From: Lytechinus variegatus
Taxonomy: Eukaryota > Echinodermata > Echinoidea > Temnopleuroida > Toxopneustidae
Reading direction: 5' to 3'
Assembly: GCF_018143015.1 (NCBI RefSeq)
Contig: NC_054743.1
Span: 40,008,922 to 40,072,921, forward strand
DNA: 64,000 bases
The notes below the pieces were generated by a model. That model searched no databases. It was not told the origin of the DNA and worked only from the letters and a program-made list of their open reading frames with translations. Within the stretch, counting starts at the first letter, position 1, and each line of letters starts with the position of its first letter. The translations under genes and the position numbers were made by a program. Positions 1-11,600 of the stretch are shown here, one piece after another.

Positions 1-136
1 CGTCCGATGCTAGAATTAACCCTCGTTTGAATCCAAAGTTATCTTTTTTTGATAACCGAAATGAGCAGAAATCTCAAACAGTAGATTCTTGGTTGAGATT
101 TCTTCACCTGAACTAAACAAGCCAAAAGAAATATGC

Positions 137-743
137 TTTAAAGGACAAGTCCACCCCAACAAAAACTGTATTTGAATAAAAAGAGAAAAATTCAACAAGC
201 ATAACACTAAAAATTTCATCAAAATCCGATGTAAAATAAGAAAGTTATGACATTTAAAGTTTCGCTTCATTTCACAAAACAGTTATATGAACGAGCCAGT
301 TACATCCAAATGAGAGAGTCGATGATGTCACTCACTATATATTTTGTTGTTTATTGTTTGAAATATGAAATATTTTTATTTTCTCGTCATTGTGATGTGA
401 AATGAAGTTTCATTCCTCCCTGAACACGTTGAATTCCATTATTTGAACATTTTGTGCTTCAGGCAAGGAGGTCCTAATCTTCAAATTCGTAAAAATTGAA
501 ATATTGTATAATTCAAACAATAAAAAACAAGAGAAATATTGAGTGAGTGACATCATTGACTCTCTCATCTGGATGTAACTGGCTCGTTCATATAACTATT
601 TTGTTAAAAATAAGCAAAACTTTGAAATGTCATAACTTTCTTATTTTACATCCGATTTTGATGAAATTTTCAGCATTGTGCTTGTCTGATTTTTCTCTAT
701 TGATTCAAATCAACATTATTCTGAGGTGGACTTGACCTTTAAT
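137..743. mobile_element. Foldback (long-TIR) non-autonomous element, family A copy 1
   Basis: Two arms of about 160-190 bp are inverted copies of each other. The left arm opens TTAAAGGACAAGTCCACC and the right arm ends GTGGACTTGACCTTTAA. They flank an AT-rich core. The 5-bp words TATGC at 132-136 and 744-748 could be a target-site duplication. There is no coding capacity. A second copy lies at 21878-24596, and the elements at 34080 and 38460 share its arm layout (TTTCATCAAAAT, then GATGATGTCA). Confidence 0.8.
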
Positions 744-784
744 TATGCCATGCTGTGAAACTTTTTTTCTCCCATAGTTAAGCA

Positions 785-1030
785 TAGAATTAAACCACGG
801 CTCAAATTCAATTTTTTGTTGTCATTTCATTTCATAATCGTGTTGCTCATGAATATATCCGGGGCCATTTCGGGCCTTTCTTTAAAAGAGGGTTAGATAG
901 TTCGTTAAACCAGATATTTAAACCATGGTTCGGAGTCAATTTTTGGAGGGGTCACTTCATTTAATTTCATCAACATGTTGCTCATGAATATATCCGGGGC
1001 CATTCCGGATTTGTCTTTAAAACTTGGTTA
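785..1030 (+). repeat. Two direct copies of a ~135-bp unit
   Basis: The phrase GTTGCTCATGAATATATCC starts at 842 and again at 977, and the surrounding sequence (TTAAACCA..GGTT, then TTTAAAA..GGTTAGATA) matches in both. The unit is non-coding and no function is recognised. Confidence 0.75.
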
Positions 1031-2834
1031 GATATCCTCATTTTTTTTTAATTACTTCTTAGTTAAAACAATTGTACTGCATCATGCAAGGCAAATATTT
1101 GAATTACAATATAATCTCTAAATTCGTAATGCTTTCCCTTTTGTTATTTTAACCTCTTGCTTATTAATTAGAAAACCATAGCATACAAGAGCGGAGATAG
1201 GGCAAAATGTGGGTAACATATATACCCACATCTCCCTTTCTGACACTAATGGAATATCATACGACATAATTATCATAAATTCGTTTACTATTTACTTTGA
1301 TACCATAGTACTCATGGAATCTCAAAGAAAGAAAGTTGAGGGAACTCGTTTGAAAAAAAAAAACAAATGTAGAGGGGTGTAGAGTCTAAAAAGAATTGAA
1401 AATTGTTTACAATTTTAAAATCTAACCTAATAATATAAGTTTTAAAACATACTGTTGTATAAAGAAAATGTATACGGGGTGAATCTTATTTTTTTGGCGA
1501 TTATTTAGACCTAAACACGGCACATTTGTACGCACTTTCTGTATTGTTTAACACGATCGGTATTTGATTATTTAAACATATGCGAGCGAGTAGCACGAGA
1601 TGAAGAAAAATGATATTTTGATCCGGAAAAAACAGTTTCGGCACGTTTTTAATAAACAAAAGAATATATATCCAAACAATGCGAATCACGAACTTCTTTT
1701 GAGGATTAGACCTAAAACGGGACATTCCGTTCAATTTTGTAATCATGAAAAGGTTAGGTTTCCCTTAAAGAAAAGATGGGGAGCTTAAAAGTTTTGATAT
1801 TCCAATATGATAAAATGAACTATTTAAGCACGTATTTTTAATAAAGAACGAGCAATATCTCGATAACAAAGTTAATGGGAATGTGAAACATGACTAGAAA
1901 TTGTTGATATTCTGACCAGAAAGGGACATGCTAAACACTGTTTAAAATAAAGGAACATTATGAAGAGGACATTGTTGTTACTGTTTATCATGAGAGCGCG
2001 CAGCGCTTCCTTACTTCTTCTATTCCCGCCCCCCTTCATTTCCCTTTCCTTGTTTTTTTTTCTTGTTAATGGAGGGGTTCTGGCGGACCCCCCCCCCCCC
2101 CGGCTACTGGCCTGGATTAGGTGTATGACAATACTGAAATCACCTCTATCCCATTATAAGTGTCCTTGATATATATTTTTTTCTATGTGATTTCAAATTT
2201 CACCTTTGTTTGTATATTTCGTATGTCCTACATTGTAAACCCTTTGATATGGATTTCATTAAAAGCGCTACATAAGACTAATTTATGATTATTGTCATTA
2301 TATAACTGATTCACATTTCAGTTTTTGCTGGTCGGAAAAAAAACAATTTCAATAATGACAATTTGTAGGCCCTATATGTTTCAACAAGACACTGACCCCC
2401 TGTTGTTTAGACTACCAATAAATGAGGAAAATATAAAATATTTATATTAGTATATATAATTTATATTAGGCCTATAATAATAAATGATCCAGTCTTCTTT
2501 CCAATTACGTTCCGTTTCTAATATACATTCTCAATGAGTTTCTTTCTTTGAAGATAATATGTTGCTTCTTTCCTGAATTAATTATTCTGATAGAAGAATC
2601 TGTGATTGATAATGTTCAGCTTTAGTGTATTTTATTAACCTTTTATCGTGGCGCACACGGCCCCTTATTGAGATCTTGTTTGATGTTTGATAAGCGGTAG
2701 TCCCTCCAATTTGCCTACGATAAAACTCAACTTGCTATCCAGGAAAGGATAATAAAAAGTTCATAAAATTGTTGATAGCGTTGAGTCTAACAAAACACCA
2801 AACAAAAGCAAATATACCCATGATCACCATTCAG
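1031..2834. other. Intergenic, no gene recognised
   Basis: AT-rich sequence with only short unsupported reading frames. A pyrimidine-rich stretch near 2005-2060 and a run of 14 C at 2088-2101 stand out. I see no exon with splice signals or family similarity. Confidence 0.5.
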
Positions 2835-3056
2835 TCATTACAGAGGGTCGCGGGTGCGAATCCCAGCCATACCTTATTTCCTTTGACAGCAAGTAATTTA
2901 TCCACACTGCGCTTTACTGGGAGATGGATGGGTATCTGGCAAGATTAATTCCTTGAATGCACCCAGCGCCTATGAAAAACTGGTATACAGCTCCAGCCAA
3001 AGCCGGAGTAATAATAGCAGCGCTTTGTATCCTCGGGCAAAAAGCGCTGTAAAAAC
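2835..3056 (+). mobile_element. tRNA-derived SINE, 5'-truncated copy
   Basis: A B-box-like GGGTGCGAATCCC (about 2852) is followed by a tail (ATTTATCCACACTGCG, AAAGCCGGAGTAATAATAGCAG) that matches the fuller SINE at 18058-18490. The A-box half is degraded. The matching tail shows this is a SINE copy and not a tRNA gene. Confidence 0.7.
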
Positions 3057-3339
3057 AATCCACCTATCATTATTACGCCATTACAAAGTAAGCAATTCTC
3101 CCAAGTGCACTGTATGTTTAGAGTTTCATAGTTCACGACTTTTTTGCATTTCTTGGAACTGGAAATACACGAAATGAAAATGACATATGAAATACATCTA
3201 AAGATAAGCTAGGAATTTTAGCAATCTAATATTCATTTCCCCCCTTCTCATTCTACACAGCGCATTTGATCATCACAGTATGTAAATGAAGCGCTGAAGC
3301 ACAATGTTTTTAGAGTGATATATTATAAAACCGCAACCC

Positions 3340-4165
3340 ATTCTGGACATTGCGAACAGAGTTCGGAGGATGGATTTGGACTCGTCGCGCCGCGTCCGCC
3401 GCAGAGATTTTCTTGTGAGCGCTCTATCAGTTGCCTTTCTTCTCTGATCATCTTAAAATTTGGCATGAAGATAGAGTATGGTATAGCAAAGCCGCCTATT
3501 GATTTTGGCGTGGGCGGAGACATCGTTGCCAATGGTAACAAGAGTTTTTGTCTCCCACCAAAGGTGAAGGCGAGACTTTAAGGATCCAAATGTCGTCCGT
3601 CCGTCACAAAACCTAATGACACATAACTCCACAACCCTGAGTTGCTTTTCAACCAAACTTGGATGATAGATGGACTTGGAGGAGCTGTATCTTATGCTGC
3701 AGTCAGAAGTCACAAGGAAAGGTCAAAGGTCATTTTCAGGTCAACGTTAAAGTTTACATGCAAGACTTCCTTATGACCCCTAACTCCGCAACTGTACATG
3801 TAAGTCACTTTTCAACCAAACTTGGATGGTAGATGGACTTGGGGACCTGCATGTTATGCTGCAGTCGGAGGTCACAGGGTAAGGTCAATGGTCATTTTCT
3901 GGTCAACGTTAAAGTTTACATGCAAGACTCTCTTATCACACCTAACTCCGCAACCGTAAGTCACTTTTCAAGCAAACTTGGATGGTAGATGGACTTTGAG
4001 GACGTGCATGTTATGCTGCAGTCGGAGGTCACATGGTAAGGTCAAAGGTCATTTTCAGGTCAACGTTAAAGTTTACACCGAAGACTCTCTTTTGACACCT
4101 AACTCCGCAACCGTAAGTCACTTTTCAACAAAACAATATTAGAAGCAATATTAGAAGGTGAAGCG
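3340..4165 (+). mobile_element. Transposon with ~157-bp minisatellite carrying DR1/DR5 motifs, copy 1
   Basis: The unique head (AATTTGGCATGAAG, GAGTATGGTATAGC) is followed by about three copies of a ~157-162-bp unit. Each unit contains a version of AGGTCAAAGGTCA, TTTTC, AGGTCA, then AAGTTTACATGCAAGAC. Perfect forms lie at 3720-3743 and 4039-4062. The same head and units recur at 62377-63110. The inner GTCTCCCACC..GGCGAGAC resembles the termini of the element at 36121. No transposase is present. Confidence 0.8.
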
Positions 4166-5515
4166 AAGAGGCCTATCATTTTTGTTGGGGTCTTTAGGGT
4201 TAGGTTTACAAAATATATTCAGATTACTCTATAATTTTATTTTATAGTGGTAGTATTTTATTATTATTATTATTATTGATATCATTATTATAATTATGTG
4301 CTATGAAGAAACACTTGTTGATGAAAGTTTCAATGAATGTATATACCTGCAGACTACCCACAATGCGTATTCCGTTGAACCTGTTCGCGCAGACTTTCTT
4401 TACTCAAACTTGTCTAATGATAAGACAAAACGTCCTAGAAACAGTTTTGATAGAAACAGATATCTGAAGATTATGTACCAATTACGCGGGGTGTCCTTGA
4501 TCTATCTAGGAGCCTGTAATCCGTTAGGTCGCCCCTCTAAACATATACGATTTGACCCCTGAACACGGCCGTAGACCGTTATGTAGAGCAGCGCGAAGCG
4601 CAAGCAAAACATTTTGTTATATAATGACCTCAAAGTTTTTTTTTTTACTTTAGAATTATCCACCCCATCCTCTTTTTGTTTCTTTTTTTTCATCATCTTA
4701 GCTTCATTCCTCCCTTACCCAGTTTTACATGAAGGAGAAAGTAAAGTGGGGAGGAGGTTTCAAACGTCAAAATGTTGTCGTAATCATCCCAATCTCGCCC
4801 CAGAGTCTTCATTACAAAAATGTAAAAAAAAAAAAAACAGGGCGGCTGGAAAGGAGCAGCAGACGCCCCTCGGTCGATGAAAATATACCCAACGGAGCCC
4901 ACGTATAGGAGAGAAATAATAAAACTTTTCAAAATATAAATCTTACAGTAAAGGTGGTCGAAGGGGTAGCTGACGTATGCCACTCATGTGACGTAAATCA
5001 ACCCATGAAACCAGCACAAAGCCCCCAAATCCCCCCCCCCAAAAAAAAAGAAAATATGGATGTTCATCGCTAAGTAAAAAAAAATACTAGTACCTTAGCT
5101 AGCTTGAAAAAAAACATGTATATATATATATATGTAAAAGAATCACAAATGTGGGCAGAAATTTGTAGATATAAAGAAATACATTACATATCGGAAAAAA
5201 ACTTAGAGAATGCAAATATGAACAGAAGCTTGTCAGTATACAAAAATAAAATCGATATCGATATCGGAAAATAGCTATCTGAAATAGTATTTTTTGATAT
5301 GCTATTTGCTTTACGTAGAGTCGGAAAGCTTACTTTTTAAAATCACATTTTTCTTTAATATAAACCCAGTTTTTCTTACTCCTTTTAATAGTTTATTGAC
5401 TGTTGTTAAAGTTGATGCTAAAATCATTCTCCCGTACAGATGTAAATGAATATACGACTTTAAATTTTGTCTTTAAATAAAATATGGGTCGTTATATCCT
5501 TGCTCGTTCTTACAG
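4166..5515. other. Upstream flank and probable 5' non-coding intron of the choline transporter gene
   Basis: No coding sequence is seen. A TTA-type simple repeat lies near 4255-4280 and an (AT)n run near 5115-5133. The sequence TTCTTACAG ending at 5515 looks like a 3' splice site 18 nt before the start codon. So the 5' UTR probably begins in an upstream exon, which I could not place. Confidence 0.45.
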
Positions 5516-5533
5516 TTACACAGCATCGCAAAT

Positions 5534-5699
5534 ATGGCGGTTCACTGGGGTGGTGTCGCCGGGATGATCGTTTTCTATCTCATCATCCTTCTCGTTGGCA
5601 TGTGGGCTTCTAAGAGAACCAAAGGAGGGGACAATCCTGAACGCGTGATGGTGGCCCGTCGGGATATTGGATGGTTTGTCGGGTTCTTCACACTAGTCG
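5534..5699 (+). CDS. SLC5A7: SLC5A7 coding exon 1 (residues 1-55)
   Basis: Begins [20 protein letters not shown], the first membrane helix, and ends within the codon of A56 (phase 1). Donor is GTCG|gttagt. Confidence 0.93.
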
Positions 5700-8600
5700 G
5701 TTAGTCGTTTTGAAACCGGATTGGCAATATGATCAAGAGGCAGTAACCCCATCCTATCAATCAAAATCTATCAATCGTTTATAGTCTTGCGTTATGTACT
5801 ATCATGACAGTGCACGTTTATTTTCTTCCCATTGACGTTGTTTTTTAATGTAAAGTCATTCAAGAAAGTATAGTACAAAACTTAATTGGTTTTGAATGTG
5901 AGAAAATATCAGTAAGCCGATGAAGGAGGAGAAGAAGATGAAGAAGAAGATGATGAAGAAAAGAATAAGAATAAAAAAGTATTTTCCTGCCTAATATACA
6001 TAAGTATTTTATTCTTTCAGCAACTTGGGTGGGAGGTGGCTACATCAATGGAACAGCGGAAAAGGTATTCAGACCAGGCGGTGGGTTATTATGGACACAA
6101 GCTCCAATCGGATACAGTCTCAGTTTCGCCGTCAGTAAGTTGTGATGCTTTAATAATAAATTGTTCAATACACTTGCGGACATTGTTTAATAAGACCTTT
6201 CTTCTATTTAAAAGTGCATTAATCTCACACATTTTCCTTGTAATTTTAATGTTGTTTGTCAAAAATGTTGCTTAATCAAGAAATCATTATAAAACTCACA
6301 TTCGAGATATTCATTACAATTTTCCAGTTCTTGTAAGGGAACAGACAGGTTATAATCAAAGCAATAAGCATTTCTTAGAATGTAATAGTAATACATTGTA
6401 TATGTAATTTGATTGCAAAATATTAAATGTAGTTGATCCTCCATTTATTTCATTCTAGTTTTATTTGTATAGGGTCTGTCTCTTAAATTGCTTTTAGTTA
6501 TCTAAATTAATCTTTATAGACTTCTCTTTCGTTTTATTGGCCTTATAAAGCAACAATATGTTGACCAGAAGTCAACAACAGACAAATAAGTTTACATGAC
6601 CTTATTTCTGTTACCTTGATATATTCTCCTCCTTGAGACCTTATCATTCTTCATGGAATTCTAAAATCTTCTTCTTCCTCCTCTTTATCTTCTTCCTCTA
6701 TTTTTTCTTCTTCTACTCCTACTTCTTCCTTCTCCTCTGCTTTTTGTTCTTCTTATTCTTTTTATCATTTTTTTCAGTATCACGATTGATTGCTGAATTA
6801 ATTGTTATTATTACCATTGTTATTGTTATTATTGTCATTATTAATGTTATATTATTATTACCATGACCACCATCATCATAATTTTCCCCCTCTTTTTCCT
6901 CACTACCTTCTTCCAGTTTTCCTTCCCTTTCTTTTTCTCCATCTCATTCTTTTTTTTCTTCTTACACTCCATAAAATTAAGAGATTCGACTACAGAATGT
7001 AATAAAAAAAACCTTGTTATTTCATTTTTCACTCCGATAATAGATGGGCTTTTCTTTACGAGGAAGATGAGAGCATCCAACTACGTGACAATGATCGACC
7101 CGTTTCAGATCAAATATGGATCTCGTTTCGGAGGATTATTGTTCGTAGTAGCGCTCCTTGGGGAACTCTTATGGTGTGCCACCATATTGGCTGCACTCGG
7201 TTTGTAATAATATGGATTATAATACACCTAGATCGATCCTTGTCATTTGATTGGCGATTTGATATCGATCATTCTGTCCATTTTCAATGACGTCATCAAC
7301 CGTGCAATTTTGGATCCTTTCATCGTGCAATTTCGGATCCATACGACCGGGCCATACGATCCATACGACTTTGTCCTTTGCACGCGCTCACTGCTGCAGG
7401 CACTACAAGCAGCGCGCATGTTGTATTATACAGATATTGCCTACCTAGAGTTTGAATATAACATTTCCTCTCCCCGATGGAGTTATATTTTTCCCAAGGG
7501 AATATATTTTGCCCGAAGCGCGCAGCGCTGAGGGAAAATATTATCCCGAGGGAAAATATAGCTTCGGAGGGGAGTTGAAATGTTATTTATTAAAACGATA
7601 GACCAGGCAATATCTGTTATATTATATAGTATATGTGGATTCGCCATCAGAAATTGCATTCATCATCTGGGTTAAGAGCGAAATTCTTGCTACAGCTCTG
7701 ATCCGTCTACGTCATAATAGATTTTTTTTTGAAAATACATCAAGTGCGTTCTTCATGCAATCGACGCGTTAACACTAGCGCGTACATCAAATAAACTATC
7801 TTGTTGCGCAACTTGTATGCAGCGAGTGACGTCACCTTAGTGGATATAACGCCGCAATTGAAAATACCACGCAGTATATTCCCTGAGGTGACGTCAAAAC
7901 CTAGAATATAACTAATGCGATCCTCGCAGCTATGGTCACGTGATGGCGTATTGACCTATCACTGATTCGAATCTACATAGCCTATGTAATATATACGCGA
8001 TATTCAACTGACCGAGCATATCTTGCATCGAAATTAATAAATTTCATAAGAAAAATATTCTTTTTTAGGTGTAATATAAACCAAATACTGAATGTTCTTT
8101 TCGTTCGTGGAATGGACCTATTTCATTTCGTGAAAGATGAAATGATTGATCCATTTACCTCGACTACGCCTCGTTGAATGGATCGTTTCATCTTTCATCT
8201 CATGAAGTATTCTGTCCATAGCACTCATAAACATTCATTGTTTGTATTATACATATTAGATAGCCAAGACAGATAGCCAAGCGCGATTGGTCCATAGCGC
8301 GTCACGTGATATGATCGAAATCAATGTATTTTCCCAGCCTGTCCACCTTCGATGAATATATTGACCAACCGGTCCATGAATATATTTTTCTACGTGTATG
8401 GCGCCCTCTTGTGGATTAGATGTTACCATGCATTATCGGCCTGCCTTGGGACCTGGACTGGGCTCGAGCTTAGATTTAGATCTAGTGCTAGGCCTAAACA
8501 AAGTTGATTTGAATAGAATAGGGTCATTCACTGCGTTAGACTAACGTTACTTAGATATCTATAGATCAAGATCTAACGTTAGATCTATACCAGTTCAATC

Positions 8601-11600
8601 AATCACTGTGAATATCATAAACATGCTGCACGCATCGTTAGGCCTTACTTTATCTCCATCATTAGAGGCTATCTAATATAACAGATATTGACTGATGGGA
8701 TGTGTAAAAAAAACATTCTTTGGACCACCGAAAGGATTAATAGTTTCCCTCGTGACCATATTTTCCGCGCTTCGGGAAAATATAACCCCTCGGGAAAATA
8801 CAAATCCGGCGGTCCAAAGAATGTTTATATTACACACCCTATTAGTCAATATCTGTATAATATTGACTGATGGGTTGTGTAATATAAATATAACCCCTCG
8901 GGAAAATACAAATCCGGCGGTCCAAAGAATGTTTATATTACACACCCTATTAGTCAATATCTGTATAATATTGACTGATGGGTTGTGTAATATAAACAGT
9001 CTTTGAACCGCCGAATTCATATTTTCCCGAGGAGTAATATTTTCCCGAAGAAATTCCAATTTTACTGATCCCATTAGTCAATATGTGTTTGATAGCCTTT
9101 AATGATGAATAAAAATTGTTTAGGCCTAGCCCTAGACCTAAGAGTCCAGTCCAGGTCCAGGACCCAAGGCAGACCAAGAATGCATGTTAGGCCATGATCA
9201 GGTGCAGATTCCGATCTAGGCCTAATTTGGGATGAGATAAAACATGATCTAACAGGTCTAGAAATCTAGATCTAACGTGGGATCTAGATTTAGAGTTCTA
9301 ACGTTAAGTCAGACTAGGTTGCGGCTGTGTGCCAAGATGTAGGCCTATGGTATTCCAGGACCAAATCTAACTAATATTAACTAGATCTACTAATATTAAC
9401 TAGATCTAGATACCTAGATCTAACTCATGTTGTCGTTAGCATGATTTAACTTTATAGATTTCTCTAGGCCTAACTGGTTTTAAACTCTAGCCTAGATCTA
9501 ACGTTAGATCTAACGTTAGGCCTTCATAAGCCCTAACACGTTAAAAAGTTGGACCTAACGATCTCACGGTAGACCTAGATCTAGGCCTAAATCTATAGAC
9601 TAAATGCCAAATTTTAATCTCGTCGAAATGCTGATGTTATTCCTCATCAGACATCACCACAAATCTTTGACGTTGACATTAGGCCAAATCTACCTCAAAC
9701 GATGTTCGTGCAGGCTATACTCCACTTCATTATACCGCTACACTTGTGGAGCGTAGTGCAGTAGCGGCGGTATACTGACGTGGAGTGGAGTCTGCACGGC
9801 GAACAAGAGGAAGGCCAAATCCAAAACTAAAAGTTTTAACACTAATCTGCTAAAAAAAAGTTGGCTCCACTCAGCAATACCGGTACGACGATCCATCCAG
9901 AAATCGTTGAATAAATCCCCAGAATTTCAGAAATGACGGTTTATTCCTTTCTAACGTTACACAATTAAATAATAGGCTTCATTTTAGTAACTGAAAAAGG
10001 CATAACGTTAAACCTATTACTAGTAGTATGCTCCTATAGTCGTCGTCGGATCGACTCACGTAAATTTCGCGGTCTGTTTCGAAAAATTGATTAATACCAA
10101 TTGATATCGAGTGTAGTTGATCGATTGCAAAACGATCGCTGCTTTAGTCCCACATATTTTATTTCCGTTTAGTTGGTAACATCTATTCCACAAGAGGGCG
10201 CCATACACGTAGAAAAATATATTCAAGGACCGGTTGGTAATTATATTCATCGAAGGTTCATGGACCGACTGAGAAAATACATTTGATTTCGATCATATCA
10301 TGTGACGCGCTATGGACCAATCACACGTGACTATATGTCTTACAAATACAAATAATGAATGTTTATGAATGCAATGGACAGTATACTCTATGAGGTGAGA
10401 AGATCTATTGATCGAGGCGTAGCCGGGTTGAATGGATCATGCATTTCATCCTTCACCGAATGAAGTATTATGTCCATTGCACGAATGAATGAAGGCGCCT
10501 GGCTATACATGGAAAGTCCTGGGTTCGATCCCCGGCCGCGGTACCTATGCCTGTGATCAAGGCATTTAATCCTCAATGTTCTTTTATCCTGCATTTAAAT
10601 AAATGGAAATGCTACACGTAACTCGATGTGCACTTGTTTAAAAAAAGGTCCGAAAGATCGATATCAAGCAACCAATCAAATACCAAGGATCTATCTCGGT
10701 GTCAGATAATACCCTCTATGTCAACTTCCCCTGTTCACCCCCCCCCCTCCTGATTTGGAGTGGCAGTAGAAATCAATGCATATGCATACAACGAACTAGT
10801 TCATCATTCCATGTTGGTAGCTATCTTATACATGTATAGAGGAAATAGTGTAAATATTTGCGGACGTTTATTAAAAAAAAAGCTCAGTGTGGTACTTTTC
10901 TCTTTACATGAGGGGGTGTTTTGCAAACGATTAATGTGTGACTAAGAATCGCACTTAAATTTACAGGTGCGTACTGAATAGAAGACATCACCACATTGGG
11001 CAGATCATGCGCACTACCCGCATATCCATCAATCAGATTGCGCGTTACATAGATATGTACGTGCGCGTCGGCATTAAAAGTGCGACTCGTACGTAAATCT
11101 TTGTCAAACACTCTCAATGAGTCCTGAATACTAAAAACAAATTGAATATTGCTACCGCTGACGAATTACCTATTTAATTTCTTTGATGATTTTTATCGAT
11201 TTTGATTTCCGACGAAGCAACCCGCAGGTTATACGCATTTTCATTGATTTACACGATTTTAACCAATTTATTTTTAATCCATAGGCCTACTGTTGGGATT
11301 TCTAAAAAAAAAATGTAGAAATGTAAAGCTGTAAGCAGCTAGTTAAAGATTTTATCCTTCCGTTTTCTAATTCTAGTTCTACTTGCTATGTAGATGTTTG
11401 ATTACAAATTATACTGCAAAAACGAACCGAAACAAACACTCTTTCCCAACCAATGTGAGGTTTTTCATTCAATTTTCTATTAACTTACTTCAATATTGTC
11501 TAAGGCTCATCAATTGCTGTTATTTTGGAGCTCGACCAGAATTTAGCTGTGATCATATCTGCCTGTATCGCCGCTGTTTATACTTTGTTTGGAGGCCTCT

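Larger units (their letters stand above)
8101..10488. mobile_element. Large 2.4-kb foldback element in SLC5A7 intron 3
   Basis: The left arm (8101-8435) and right arm (10178-10488) are inverted copies. The tips CGTTCGTGGAATGGAC and GTCCATTGCACGAATG match, and so do the inner parts (GGTCCATAGCGCGTCACGTG against CATGTGACGCGCTATGGACC, and TACGTGTATGGCGCCCTCTT against its complement). Each arm holds its own smaller inverted repeat. The centre contains the 8682-9087 element and sequence rich in TAGATCTA, TAGGCCTA and TAACGTTA. No coding region is present. Confidence 0.75.

Noticed and set aside
8673..9074. 133-residue frame with internal amino-acid repeats
   Set aside because: The repeat comes from the 108-bp tandem duplication in a hairpin element. 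Frames are open on both strands because the DNA is palindromic.
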